A DNA stretch of 64,000 nucleotides from Epithemia pelagica. Taxonomy: Eukaryota > Bacillariophyta > Bacillariophyceae > Surirellales > Surirellaceae. The DNA lies in NCBI GenBank assembly GCA_946965045.2, contig OX337229.1, positions 3,224,001 to 3,288,000 on the forward strand, read 5' to 3'. A program made the translations under genes and the position numbers. Shown here one piece after another: positions 29,952-42,472 of the stretch. How positions within the stretch are numbered: position 1 is the stretch's first letter; each line of letters starts with the position of its first letter. The notes beneath the pieces are model-generated. The model had not been told where the DNA came from and made no database searches. It was given only the letters and a program-made list of their open reading frames with translations.

Positions 29952-30331
29952 GCACTAAGCACATTCGTATCTCGAAACCAACACATTCTTATCTCGAAAC
30001 CAACGAATTGTTTTTCGCTGTCTATTATTCACTGCCATTTTCAATTCGAATTTGAACTACTTCGGAGTAAACCCAAACGTTGAGTCATGGACATGTCCCA
30101 GGCAACGATTGTAGATCTACTAATGTAGTCCATTTCAACCATTGCCTCTCGCGGGGAAAGCCTATGCTAACTAGGGAAGAAATGAGACACATCAACATTT
30201 CAGCTACGACTTTTTGACACCAAAACCTCTCAATCAACCTTCCTCCAACCATTCCATTGCATTCCATTGCCGTCCGTCCAATCCCTCCATCCTGCTCGAT
30301 GCTTCATTTTCGATGTCGAACACCAGATGCA
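29952..30331. other. 3' flanks of convergent genes with a 22-bp tandem duplication
   Basis: 380 bp between the stop of the small protein and the stop of CNOT4. ACATTCGTATCTCGAAACCA at 29961 is repeated with one change at 29983 (22-bp period). No gene is seen. Confidence 0.5.
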
Positions 30332-32671
30332 CTACCAAATTCCTGCATCTCGGTGGTTTTGTTGCTGGATTGACCTGCCTCCGATAGTACCAACAGCCGA
30401 CGATCCCTGTCCGTTTCCCCAACTGTTGCTGCTACCAACAATTGCATCACCGTTCAGACTGCTCGGGCCAGTGCGACCATTCCATCCTCCAATGGATCCG
30501 AAACCAGTCGTGTCACTACCGCTTGTGATGTGAACACCTGGAAGTAAACTCTGTAGAAGCGCAATATCGCTTTTCGCGTTTGTTCCGTCGTTCCCTCCTC
30601 CGATGGGCCCCGATGTAGATGTGTTCTTTTCATACGACGAGGTCCCATTTCCGCCAATAGGCACACCGCCGATCAATGAACTCCCAGCACCCATTCCAAC
30701 AGCCGGGCCTCCGATTACATTTCCATGTACTGGAACAGAGCCACTGTTAAGAGACGCCAGCGGCGATGGGGTGACCGGAGCAGACCCGGAGTTCGACGGC
30801 CAAAGGTTGGATGTCTCTTGGAGAGATCCTGACCCAGTAGGGAGATTGATACCAAGAATAGATGCCAATGCCGAACTGCTGTTTCCAATAGTTCCCGGTC
30901 CGGGTGCACGCGAACCAACAACACCCCCAGGTCCGGAAGATAATCCAGGTCCCAGGTTCTGGCCCGTCAAGGGCCCGCCACCACCTCCCCAGAGAGCTGC
31001 ATTCACCGAAGGTAGAGATTCAATCGCATCTCCCTCAATACCATCACTGGGCGCAATAACAGACGGTCCTGAATTCCATTTATCCTTGCCACTTCCAATT
31101 GCCGAATAGGAGTTTGAATGTAGTTGGCCAGTAAACACATCTCCTCCAAGAAGAGAGCTAGGACCAGAGGCTCCACTTGTAATGGGTTCTGGTACGCTTG
31201 CACGATTGCCCACTGAAGCTGGAGCGGCTACTCCAATCGGATCCCCACCAATGGATGACGATCCTGTCTTTGTTCCATTGAGAGTCGATGGTTGAGCTGA
31301 TGTCGCCGGTTGAGTCTGCGGAACACTCGCATTCGGGTTAACTCCATTCTTCTTCTTCGAAACTGCAGGACGTGCTGGAGATAGCTTTTCCTGGACATCA
31401 GCATGCGCGGTCGTTCTCGTCGCTGCTTTGGACGTTCGTTTCAGTGGGGTAAGAGGGGTGAGAGTCGTATGGGGTTCTGGTTGTTCTGGTCTTGCCGACA
31501 CGGAGTGCATTCCTGCTACGACGGAGGCAGCCGAGACTGGTTTTCGTTGTTGCGAGAGACCGGTTGCAGTCACCGTGGAGGCAGCTGGGGGCGGAGCTCC
31601 TTGACTCTTTGTAACCGAACCTGCGCGGAGTGCTGTACGAGATGCCATTGACACAGGAGGTGCCGTCGACCCTACGGATGCAGCACGAGTCACTCCAGTA
31701 GGTGGTGGAACGAGAGTGGGACTTGCCTTTGCGGGTTCATCGAATTCTGGGGCAGGAAATACAGGATGCGCTGAAGCTTTACCCGTTCCGGATGGGCCGC
31801 CTCCTCCAGTTCGCTTGCGAGGAGCCGAAGATCCGGACCCAGCGAGTCGCAGCTGCTCCGCTACAATCTGCTGTTGACGAGCTAAAACATCACGGCCACT
31901 TGTGACATAGCCTGCTTGTATTTCCTGTTTTGTAAATGTGTCCTCTGCAGCGCCCATTTCATGTAAGTAAGTGCACTCCGGATTGTTACATCGAACATTC
32001 TTGATAAATGCTGAACAGTACTTGGATGTACCGTACGACGCCCGAATGTTTCGTCCGTCGATATGAAAACCATCCAAAGCAAGAATACAAGCCAGTGTGT
32101 CCTCCTTGTGTACAAAGGTTACGTACGCGCTGGCAGTGGCTCGACGTGGGTCACCCGCCGTTGCATGTGTCCGATTCAAAACCATCTTGGCAATTCTTCC
32201 ATACTGGCCAAAATATTCAGGTTTTTTCAAAGTATCTTCCATTGCAGATCCTGTTGGTAGACCTACAGCATATACTAAATTCCTTCGGATCACCCGCATA
32301 TTTGCTAGTTGTGTTCGATCCTTCGGTATTTCCATGGAAGCATCATTGTGTAGATCGTCCGTTGGACTGTTACGATCAAACTGTTGCGAGTTGCTTTGAT
32401 TTTGATTATTTCTCTGTCGATCACGCTTCGCCGCTGCTTCTTTTTCTTTATTTGCCTTGAGAACTTCTTCGACATCGACTGCGGAGAACTGGTGAGGGTC
32501 TTCCCCGTAGGGGGTCCGACATGCTGGACAAAGACCTGATTCAGTTTCACGTATGCGATGCCAACACCACATACAAACTTGGTATCCACATTTACATGGG
32601 TAGAATTCCCGATCGGACAAGTCGAGTTCTTCGCAGCAGAGAGGGCACAGGTGTTCAGACTGATGTTGCAT
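30332..32671 (-). CDS. NOT4: CCR4-NOT subunit 4, RING E3 ubiquitin ligase
   Basis: Homologue of NOT4/CNOT4, the ubiquitin ligase of the CCR4-NOT complex acting in mRNA decay and ribosome-associated quality control. Starting at MQHQSEHL the protein has 779 residues. It begins with the family's C4C4 RING (CPLCCEELDLSDREFYPCKC, MCWCW-like second half, LCPACRTPYGEDP). Then come an acidic/basic helix, an RRM (VIRRNLVYAVGLPTG, YFGQYGRIAKMVLNR, SAYVTFVHKEDTLACI) and a C3H1 finger (SKYCSAFIKNVRCNNPECTY, LH). The last 450 residues are Gly/Ser/Pro-rich. The frame is open to 32818 with ATG codons at 32758 and 32752, so a longer N-terminus or an upstream exon ending before SEHL is possible. Confidence 0.92.
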   Translation of the reverse strand: MQHQSEHLCPLCCEELDLSDREFYPCKCGYQVCMWCWHRIRETESGLCPACRTPYGEDPHQFSAVDVEEVLKANKEKEAAAKRDRQRNNQNQSNSQQFDRNSPTDDLHNDASMEIPKDRTQLANMRVIRRNLVYAVGLPTGSAMEDTLKKPEYFGQYGRIAKMVLNRTHATAGDPRRATASAYVTFVHKEDTLACILALDGFHIDGRNIRASYGTSKYCSAFIKNVRCNNPECTYLHEMGAAEDTFTKQEIQAGYVTSGRDVLARQQQIVAEQLRLAGSGSSAPRKRTGGGGPSGTGKASAHPVFPAPEFDEPAKASPTLVPPPTGVTRAASVGSTAPPVSMASRTALRAGSVTKSQGAPPPAASTVTATGLSQQRKPVSAASVVAGMHSVSARPEQPEPHTTLTPLTPLKRTSKAATRTTAHADVQEKLSPARPAVSKKKNGVNPNASVPQTQPATSAQPSTLNGTKTGSSSIGGDPIGVAAPASVGNRASVPEPITSGASGPSSLLGGDVFTGQLHSNSYSAIGSGKDKWNSGPSVIAPSDGIEGDAIESLPSVNAALWGGGGGPLTGQNLGPGLSSGPGGVVGSRAPGPGTIGNSSSALASILGINLPTGSGSLQETSNLWPSNSGSAPVTPSPLASLNSGSVPVHGNVIGGPAVGMGAGSSLIGGVPIGGNGTSSYEKNTSTSGPIGGGNDGTNAKSDIALLQSLLPGVHITSGSDTTGFGSIGGWNGRTGPSSLNGDAIVGSSNSWGNGQGSSAVGTIGGRSIQQQNHRDAGIW

Positions 32672-33490
32672 GAATGAAAAAGACAAAATGTGAGACAAGT
32701 AGGAAATAGGCCTAACGGTTTCATTGAAACGGCGAGAGGCACCGTCAAGCATTGCCATGTAACGGAAACACGACGGTGTCTCCACAAAGTTAACAAACAC
32801 CGATACAGGTGATACCACCTAGTTGTGCAACAAGAACAACCACCCCATCGACCAAGTCACTGCAACGCCGGCCCGTTGTGTGCGAATCGTAAAACTCAAG
32901 TGGTTCGGGAAGAAATGGAGAATTGGTGCATGCCCATCATTGAGGAAATCAACTGCACGGAAAAGATTCAGTACTCACATCATCCATTGTATATTGAGAC
33001 TAGCAAAAACCAATCGATGGGTGCATGTAGAGGCGCAAGAGATTGTGATGGTGGTTTGTGTGTGTTTGACAAACCAGAAGGGCAGACTTTTTTGTGATGT
33101 GGGGGCGTTGTGTGTGCTGTTCTTCCTGCGGGACACATGCACACAAGAGAAGGGCATGACGAAAAAAGAACACACAATGCCGCGCCACCGCCACCGCCAT
33201 CACCGCGCCCTGCCCAGACGTGCTATTGTACGCCTCTGGGGAGTTGAGCCATGACGAAACTCCAGCAGGTTCATAATATTCGTTCAATGAAAAATCAATT
33301 CTGGTAGCCATCCAAAAAAATGAAGGAGTACGTGCACGTACTACCCTGTCCTCCGTCCGGACATGGGTTCTTGCTGCTCTATGAAAACACGTGCGATTCC
33401 CGACGCGACACAAAAGTCGCACTCGCACTTGGCTCCCAATAGTCATGTGACAAACTGGAACTCGAGACGAAATGATGCCAAAGATCGTCA
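32672..33490. promoter_or_regulatory. Long bidirectional upstream region
   Basis: 819 bp between divergent CNOT4 and the Cys/His-module gene. Includes a CCGCCA-rich stretch at about 33180-33212. Reading frames here have no domain signal; part may be CNOT4 5' leader. Confidence 0.4.
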
Positions 33491-36400
33491 ATGGCGGAGC
33501 CAATGAATGATCCATCGGCCCCGGAGCAGCCAAAGGATGTTATTGAAGAGACTGAGACAAGTAGAAAGCTTCGCATTCTTAAAAATTTTGTCAAGACAAC
33601 CAAAAGGAGAAACCAACGCTTTCAGCAACAATCCACGGAGCCGAATCGGATAGGCGTTTTACCCTTGTTCACAGAATTCCTCAGTATTGATTACAAGCAA
33701 CAAGGAGAGAAGAGCGTCGAGTTGGAAGGCAAGAAGCATCCTGTTGAAGCACTTTCCTTCGATGAACATGACGAAGACGAGAGCAATCGCGCTCCGCGTA
33801 GAATGATCATTGACGTAGATGTGGAGCTTGGTCTGAAACCGAGAACATCAGTCTTTGCGGCCAAGGGTTCTTCTCGGAAACACACCACAGAACAGGTCGT
33901 TTCCAAACAGAAGTATATGGCTGATGAGTCTGTGAGTTCCAACAACGTTTCGACAAACTTTCTAAGCCCCAAAGAGGAAGGCTACTACGAAGGCAAGATG
34001 TCGATCGCCATGCCGGAGGACAAGCTGTACTTGTCAGAGTTGCAGTGCTGGGTTCGACAAAATCTAGAGATATTTTCTGCAACAACGCAGGATATAGCTT
34101 TATCTTCCTATGGGGGAGGACGCCGTGCATCTGTGGTCCTGGGCAAGATTGGTGTTCGGTGCGTGCATTGTGCCGCAGTAGCCGTTCAGTCGTTGTCCGC
34201 AGGTTCGGAATCGAAGCAACGATTTGTCTGGCCAACCGCCGCTCTCTCATATCCCTTCAATCTGAATGGTCTCTACACTGCGTGTACGCAAAAGCCACAC
34301 TTACATTTCAACCATTGTCCATACTTACCACCGGAAGAAAAGGATCGCCTCAAAGCCTTGACACAAATTGCTGCGGATCGGCCTACAAAACGTGCAAGAA
34401 ACGGGGTACCGGGTGCCATGTACTATGTAGTCGCGGCCAAACGTATCGGCCTGTTGGAAGTCGAAGATGGGATGAGATTTGGTCGGGATTTATCATTAGA
34501 GCCTCTGCCATTTGAAACGATACTTGTGCAGGTCCAAGACGAACGGAAAGAGACAACTGCCACTGATACCTCTAATGAGTTAACTACAGAGCCTGTTTTG
34601 TCAGCTCCTTCATCCCAGGATGGTCCAGACCAAACCACTCGGCTGCATGGAGATGAAGCTTCTGAACAGGTACTGGCCGAAGCGGTTGCTGAACCCGATG
34701 ATGGATACAAACTCCTCGCGAGGAGTCGTGATAAGTCCATGGTTTCGGACTACATTTTCTTGACAATCCGACAAATGGCCATATGCAATGCTGTACCAAT
34801 TGACTTCTCGACTCGTGGTAAAAAGACAAAACTGATGCGAGTTGGATTCGCGGGCTTTTGCTGTCGCCATTGCGACAGTCTTCGTGGTCCGTCCATAACG
34901 GACTATTCGTGTCGATCATTTTGTTCAGCGCCCGATAACTTGTCTTCTGCCATATCGAATTCCTTTGCTACACATCTGACCAAATGCACCCATGTTCCTA
35001 ACAGGATCAAAAAGGCTCTGATAGCGTATCGACGGATCCATCAGCGACAAATGGCACAATTGCCGTATGGCTCTCAACGACGCCTTTTTCGTGAACTGTA
35101 GGTTTTCTGAGTCCATTGTCATTGTGTTGCTATCCTCACTCACTGTTGCTATTCACCTCCGGCTTCTTCTGTTTTCAGATGGGAGCGATTACGAGCAGCT
35201 GACAAATCAGAAGAAGATATGGAACCAATCATCGCCACCATGAAATCACCTCCTCTTGCAACAAGTGTTGACCCGTATGCGAACGTGAAAACGTCTGATT
35301 TGGAGACGACAACAGTATTGACGACCGCTGTTTCGTCTGAGCAATCTACGCAGCAAGTGGAAAGAGGAGATGGATTTCCTGTAAGCAATGAACCAGAGAC
35401 TGTTGCTGTACTAAGGAGTTTTATTGACAATTGGGATCCCAAAACCAACGATTGTCTTATTGTACCTGAGGACAAGAACCTCGTGTCCGACTATGTCTTT
35501 CTCACTATGCGCCAACTCAAGGTAGCGCTACCAACAAGCAGTGATGCAGTCAGAATTCGACGAGGAGTCCCTGTCAATCCAAACTTTCCAGGTATTTGTT
35601 GTATCCACTGTGCGGACCAACCAAATCCCGTGATTCCTTCTGGGCGCTCTTTTCCATCCGCTCCCGACAATTTTGCATCGGCACTCAATACATCCTTGTA
35701 CAACCACATGCAGTCGTGTCCCTATATACCAGAGAATCTGAAGCGTGTTCTAGCGGATGTTCGCAAGCTTCATTCTTCACAATGTGCAAATATTAAGTTC
35801 GGTTCTCAACGGCGGTATTTCAACCGCCTATACGACAGGCTACAGAGATTTCAAAACGCGGAGGGAGAGAGAGGCTCTTCGGGACGAGTACATCGTGATG
35901 CGTCAGCGGAATTGGAAGAAGCAGGGTTCTTACAACTCCCTAGCAAAGAGTCTAGCACTTTGTTTGTATGCAAGCGATGCAACATGGTTCCAATACACTT
36001 TCGCGCTCCGAGGTCGGTTTTCACTGAACGACCATCGGTTGCAAGGGCACGTGAGCACCAGTCGCAATGTTCTGGCAGCAAACTTGACCTTACGATGGCC
36101 GTGGAGACGTTTCGGGCCGCGGCTGCTTCCATTCAAAAAGATCCTATTGAAATGATATCCTCGGAGAAATTCATTTCATTGATACAACATGCCATGGGTA
36201 ATGATGATGACCTGTTTAAAGCATTGCATCAAGGCATCCTAGCGATTCTTGAAAATGAAAAGGAAGCTAACAAATGTACGGAGCGCGCAGATCTATGGAG
36301 GAGCTTTGGCTCACTTGAAACCAACACAAACAATTTCAAAAAGGCGTTTGCAGAGTTCACATCCGAATTAGACTCTGCGAGCAGTGATGCCCAGGACTAC

Positions 36401-36538
36401 TCAGAAGTACTCGCTTTCCTCATGTTGGTCGGACCTAGTCTGGGTCTCGAAGATACCCGATGTCTCGATGCGACTACCGAAGATACAACACACCAAGAAC
36501 CGAGTCTAACAACGTCAAAAGTCGGAGAAGTCATGTAG
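33491..36538 (+). CDS. Protein with four CxxC...H...C modules
   Basis: Two exons, 33491-35097 and 35179-36538, with a GT-AG intron 35098-35178, giving 988 residues. Four related segments carry two close cysteines followed by His and Cys. (1) RCVHCAAV ... LHFNHCPYLP. (2) FCCRHCDSLRG ... SFATHLTKCTHVP. (3) ICCIHCADQ ... SLYNHMQSCPYIP. (4) VCKRCNMVP ... EHQSQC. Modules 2 and 3 share the order DK-(N/S)-(L/M)-VSDYxFLTxRQ, CCxHC, SAPDN, HxxxC and a closing YGSQRR/FGSQRR. They look like zinc-binding units repeated in tandem. No catalytic motif is seen, and no known family could be named. A role in nucleic-acid or protein binding is only a guess. Joining the exons makes a module end (GSQRRLFREL) run directly into WERLRAADKSEED, parallel to module 3. 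Confidence 0.75.
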
Positions 36539-36665
36539 CTGGTTGTCTAAACGGTCTTCTCAGAGAAGCTAGCATGAAAAATTTTCTGCATGTTTTGATA
36601 CGCCATGTGACGTGTGTCATTAAAACAATCAGATAAGAGGAGAAGCCACGGATTTGCCCCTCGAA

Positions 36666-39600
36666 CTAGCTTCTTTTGTCATTTGCCCTCGGGCCATTCC
36701 TGCCTTTGCCACCTCGTTGTTGTCCACCTGGTCCTCGTTCATTCGAACGATCAGATATTGGGTTCTGTAGAGTGATCGGTAGTGAAGCTTCTGAGTTGCC
36801 GTGTTCTTTGCGCAAAATCAGCCGAATACATTCCATCAAAGCCATTGTGTCCCGTTCTCTCGCGAAGTCATCTTCTGGGGACACAATTCTACGCAACAAG
36901 ATTGAATCCATTTCTCTTCTCACGTATTTGATCGAGGTCGCAGACTTTCTAGAAACTTTGAACTTGAGCCAGTCGTCAATCGTGACTACTTCTTGCTGCG
37001 GAAATACTATCAGGGCACCGCCAAACAGAAGAAGAGACAACGGACTTACTATCGTGGCATCTCGTGCGTAAAGCTTCCTTGTCTTCAAGATATCATGGTA
37101 GCAATAGTAACGACCCTCGAGCTTCTTTGCCGGGAACAGTGCCGTTGACGGATGGAGATAAACTTCGCCTTTTGGACTTTGGAGTGGATAGTCTCCAGCA
37201 CCCCAACTTCCAGAATCGGAGCATAAACCTGGCGGAGCGACCATAATATTGGGATAAAGACCTACAGCAATTCCAACAGGGAACGCGATATGAGAAACTC
37301 GACCAAAAAGCATGTACAGCAGAGAGTGCGTCCTTACCAGCACAAAGCACCCCCATTAACATCGAAATGTTAGATTCATGAAATTGGGACTTGAGCTGGG
37401 CATCGTGTTGATTCAGGTTAAAGTCACTGGGAACGAAGCCAATATCAGCCAACAATGAAGCGTATTGTTTTCTTAGATCGTTCATTTGATTTAGCGTCAC
37501 AAAGCTCAAGCAGTTTGACTGCAGGAACGCCTGGGCTGCTTTGCGACTTTTACACCCTTTCCATCCAGTAAAGGCAACGAGAACTGCGAGAAAGTCGGAT
37601 CCATGAACTGCTAATCTACGTTTCGCCTCCTCAGCTGCCCACCTTTGATCAAAAGAAGACATAAACGGATTTTTTGAAGCCATTGCCGATGCAATTGTTA
37701 GCGCTGCTTCAACGCATCCGAACATTGCACCGTACAACAAAATCTTTCCAACCCTTGGCTCTACCGGTAACGCGGCAAGGTGAAATCCCAGAGGAGTTAG
37801 TTCTACCTTCACTGATAAAACGGTGCAATCTTCGCTATCATCCATATGCATAACAACTTCCTCTTCGTCACCAACCCATGCGCATGCAACCGCACCTAGT
37901 TTTTCCAAAAGCTTTACGGAGTTGACAAAAAGGGCCGCACTTGGGGGGTCCAGCGATTTCCCGAGAAAACAAACTGGGTCTCCCAGGTCCAAAATCAGAA
38001 TCTGTAATATTAAACTTTCGAGACCGACCCGTTGCATTTCTGGTTTCTGCTGATCCTTGAGGATGTTTTCGTGGGTATGACTGCAAGAAAAAGGAAAACT
38101 TAGCATCATTGTTTTGTGATATTATCTATAACATAAACGAACGCACCTTGAAAGCATGTGGTAAGCAATCCCTGGGCGAACCCTTCCAGCCCGACCTCTG
38201 CGTTGTTTTGCGGAGGCTCGGCTCACCCAAGATTCAACAAGCATTGGGGTGCTGTTCAACTCATTACGCTGGTTTTCTTTTACACGCCCGGTGTCGACAA
38301 CGAAAACAACGTCTTGGAACAATGCAGTCACGGTGAGAAAAGGACCAGACTACCGCTAACAACGATTTTAAACTTACCTTCAACCGTGATCGATGTTTCT
38401 GCGATGTTTGTTGCCACAATGATCTTGCGAATCCCTGGATCAGGTACGTCAAACTTGTTATCGTTTTGCGCAAGGGTACAGTGAGCAGCGTTGTCACATG
38501 ATAGTCTTTCAAGAAGGACTTCTCGTCTCGACTTACCACAGCTGTCTGTTCAGATGAAGGAAGAGATGCGTGCAAAGGCAAAATCAGTACGGAAGGTGAT
38601 TGAAAAAACTCAATTTTTCGAATCTCATCAATGGCCTTGGCTATCTCAGCTATTCCCGGCATGAAAACAAGTATAGCGCCCTCTTCCTTGTTCAGACAGA
38701 TGTGCTCCAACAGTTGGGCCAACAAGGGATAATTGATCAGTTCTTCATCCAAAACTGAAAGAGAATCGATGACCTCTTTCTTATATTTTGGGTAATAGAG
38801 ACGGCGAAGCGCAGTTTTCGAGAGTCGTTTTGGATCAGAAAAATCGTCTTTCTTCTTCACCGTAAACTCATCAAATACTACATGGTCCGTCTCTTGGAGA
38901 ATGTCTTCCAACCAGAATGTTTCGACAGGATGGGTTCTGCCGGGAATAGAAACAATAGCACAACTGTCAAAGTACGCAGAGAAAACTTTTGCATTCAACG
39001 TCGCCGACATGAGAATAACTTTGAGTTGCTTCCGTCGTTTTAGGAGTTCCCGAAGAATGATTAGACAGAAATCAGTTTGAATATCTCGAAGGTGTACTTC
39101 GTCCACAAAGACGTGGGAAACAGCGGCAAGATCTGGGTCACCCATCAGACGGCGAAGAAGAATACCTGTTGTACACAGCAATAGTCGCGTGTTTCTTGAT
39201 GTTTTATTTTCCAATTTGATGGAATAACCTACTGTCTGGCCACATTTCTCGCAGCGTTCTTTCGCCATTCTCTCTGCGACACCAATAGCACTGATCCGAC
39301 GTGGCTGAGTGACGAGAATGTTTGCATGGGCCCCGCATTCCCTGGATATCATGTCATCAAGAACGAACTGAGGGACTTGTGTGGTCTTGCCGCTCCCTAG
39401 AAAGAGTGAGAAAGGATGCGATTCAAGAGTCTTTGAGTCGATTTGGAACGAGCACTTACCAGTGGCACCGGAGATTACAACGACCTGATGCTCCCTTATC
39501 GCTGCAGTTATTTCATCACGCATAGCAAACGCAGGCAATTTCTTTCGTTGAGCAAACATGGCTTTGGATGGTTGAGATGCCCACAAACGATAACGCGCCG

Positions 39601-42226
39601 CTTTCAGCTTCTTGCTAACTCCCACGTCCGAAGTACTTTTCGGATGATCATCGAAGGTATCATGTTCCCCAGATTTTGACGGTGCACGCGCCTCGTCTGA
39701 CACAAGCCATGGTTGGTCCCTTTGCATCCCCAAAACATTCTCCATAATTACAGTCAAATCTCCTGCTCGGGACGGCACTGGCCGAGGCAACGCCGATGTG
39801 GCCTCAACTTTCGCCTCGTCAGTCTTTTCGTTGCCGGATGAAGGTTGACGAAGATCATAGGGTCCTCGCTTCTGTGCCGTATCATACATACCCCGTAAGC
39901 GATCCATGAATGCTTTCGTCGCCGGTGTTGGTTCGACAGCAGCTGATTGTTGATGCTTTGATTCTTTGGCATCTCCTCCATTCACAACCTTTGTCTGACC
40001 GACTGTTTCCGGAACCGACTCATCCGTTGGAGAATTTGGTGTCTCCTCTTGCTCGTCGTCCTCCTCCTCCTGAACAGTGTCCGAACTGTCCTCTTTCATG
40101 ACACTATGTTGTCGAATAAATTCTTCCTCTGCCCGCGCCGACGCCAATCGAGCCGCCTCGACGGTTTCACCTCGATTGAAAGCGTCCATCATGGCCGCCC
40201 GCGAATGTTTCTTCAATTCTTGTTGGTATCTCTCCTCTTGTCGTTCTCGGACGGCCCGTTCGCCCAATGTGTACCGTAAGTTGGCTTGTTGGGACTGGGC
40301 CAGTTCCACGCGCGCTGCCTGTCGTTTCTGTCGTTCCAGTTCCTGGCGTTTCAGCGTCTCGTCATGATCATGGGCCTTTTCCGCACCCTTGAGGCGAGCC
40401 ATTCTCCGACTCCCCAGTGGTGCGTCATCCTCGCCATTGCCATTCGACGAACTCTGATTGGTTGTTTGGTGTTCCGTGCCAACTTCCGTTAGTTGCACAA
40501 GGTCTTGCTCCTCCTTGAAAGCGAGTTGGATCTCTTCCACGTTTTCTTGAAGGAACGAAACGAGATCGAAAATTAGGGGCTGGTCAGTCATGATCTCTGC
40601 CGCGTGTTGGATCAATGCTTTTTGAATCCGCAGAAGCAAGGCTGGTGCCATATCTGGATTGTAAAAGAGCATGAGGGGACATGAGTGAATTGGATAACCG
40701 TGTCGCAAAAGGACATGGAGATGGCTGTTGGAATTGTTCTCGGCAGTGTCTCCCAAACTCAAGGAAATTTTGACACATTTTTCTCTGCGGATAGTGTTGG
40801 ATTCCCACCATTCACACTCTTCGTAAATGGCCGTGAGTGCTTCCAGCTCTTCGTCTGCAACCGTGTGTGCCTGCTCCAGTAAGTCATGTGGTAAGAGTTC
40901 TTTTTCTTTGGTTTGGCCACTCGTCAAGGTTTGTTGTTCCAACTCGACCAGTAGGATTCTCAACGTTTGCCAATCCTGCAACGCGGGTGTAGTTGTACCA
41001 TGGTTGGAGACTTGACGGCATGCATTCCAGGCGTCTGCTTCGGGAAACCCAAGTTGGACAAAGTCAGCTACTCGTTGTTGCAACCAATACTCTTGCTGCC
41101 ATTTCACGTCCTCTGTGAGTTTGGGTGCCAGAGAAATGGAGGCATGAGGAATGGCCTTGTATCGAGTCACAACACGTGGAGTTGTCGGAACGATTCCTGC
41201 CCGTGTGTTTTGGTCGGCTTGTGGATTGGGTTGAAAGCCCCGATTCAATTGCTCTTCGGGCAAATGGAGACACAACCAATCCATGGCAATGGAAAGTCGG
41301 GACGACGACGACGACGAATCTTCCTTGGAACGGTCGCTCGGTGTTGTTTCACTGCTACCTCCAACCGTGGGATTGCTCGTGGAGTCGTCATTGTTGTTGT
41401 TGGTGTTGTCATGGTTGGTTTGCGAATTCTTGTTCGAACCCCAGGAATCAATGGCCCGGCAAGCGTTGGCCGCATCGTCTTTGGAAAAGGACAAGGTGTT
41501 TATCAAGTACAAAAATACGGGGTCCTTGGGATCGTGTGCCTCATGACTGGATGCCAGAGTCGTACGTGGAACCAAAGTCACTGTATTCGTCGTAGGATCC
41601 ACGGCATCATCATGGTCATCTTCGTACTCAGTGTAACCTCCCGTCTCTTGTACCATTCCATCTGAAATCGGTAATGACGATTGTCCATTCCAGTCCGAGA
41701 AAGCGTTGGTCCCGTTTGATTCTCCAGGATTCTCATTGGGTTCGGAATACGTCGACTGTCCCCCAACAAGGTTGTCGTCGTTGTTGTTGGTGCGACGCGC
41801 TCCTGTGACAATCTCGAGTTGTCCCAGTATCGTGTTGATGGCATGAATGGTTTCTTCCGACAGGACAATTTCATCCAGTTTGGAAATATCGACACCCTGG
41901 AGTGAAGCTTCCTTCTTTTTGGTCATGTTGTGAGTGCTGCTACTACTTTCCAGTTTTTTCTCGGCCACCTTTTGGACCATTTTCGAAACAACGTGCAAAT
42001 GATTCGTGGTCCCGCTGGTCCGACCACCTCCACGCCCTCTTCGACCCGTTGTTGTTGTGCCTCGTCCACCATGATCACCACGTCCCGCACCACGTCCTCC
42101 GGTTCGTCCACCCTTATTTTTGGTGTCATTTTTAAAGGGTGGGCCTTTCGAGAAGCGTGCACGCGCTGGAGTACTTTGCAAGGCTTCGGCTGCCTGTTGT
42201 GTCCGACGGTTGCTGTATCGACCCAT
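36666..42226 (-). CDS. DHX57-like DEVH-box RNA helicase, six exons
   Basis: Predicted 1735-residue ATP-dependent RNA helicase. Exons: 39460-42226, 38537-39396, 38378-38453, 38147-38312, 37338-37261-bounded 37338-38080, and 36666-37261. All five introns (62-83 bp range) are GT-AG and keep frame. Order: an RGG-rich N-terminus; two UBA-like segments (FSKDDAANACRAIDSW, LGFPEADAWNACRQV); an RWD domain starting EELEALTAIYEECEWW; a charged coiled-coil; then the helicase core. Motifs: I GATGSGKT, Ia TQPRRISA, II DEVH, III SAT, V ATNIAETSIT, VI QRRGRAGR. HA2 and OB-fold regions follow (GLYPNIMVAPPG). UBA plus RWD plus DExH is the DHX57 layout; DHX29/DHX36 relatives are alternatives. All catalytic motifs are intact. 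The first intron splits the Walker A codons. Confidence 0.9.
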
Positions 42227-42472
42227 GGGATGATGATGATGATACTCTCGTACTCGTAACCACCTTGTCTTGTCGTTTCACTTGATAGTCGGCAGACAGA
42301 AAAATGTGGAGAGTCGGCGGCATTTCTCGCGTCGGCAACAACTCAAACGCGACTAATACACGACCTAGTAATGATGGGTTGAACGACTAATCCGCGACCT
42401 TTCGCTCCGGCCGCGCGCGAGCACACAGGATTTTTTGCTTGTCACTTGTCACATCAACGAACAGGTTTGACC

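Noticed and set aside
35219-36538. Independent gene starting at 35219
   Set aside because: An intron 35098-35178 joins it in frame to the preceding exon, and the same module type continues across the junction.
36666-38109. Two separate minus-strand genes downstream of the helicase
   Set aside because: Consensus splice sites join these frames to the helicase with perfect phase and restore motifs V and VI and the OB-fold region, so they are exons of one gene.
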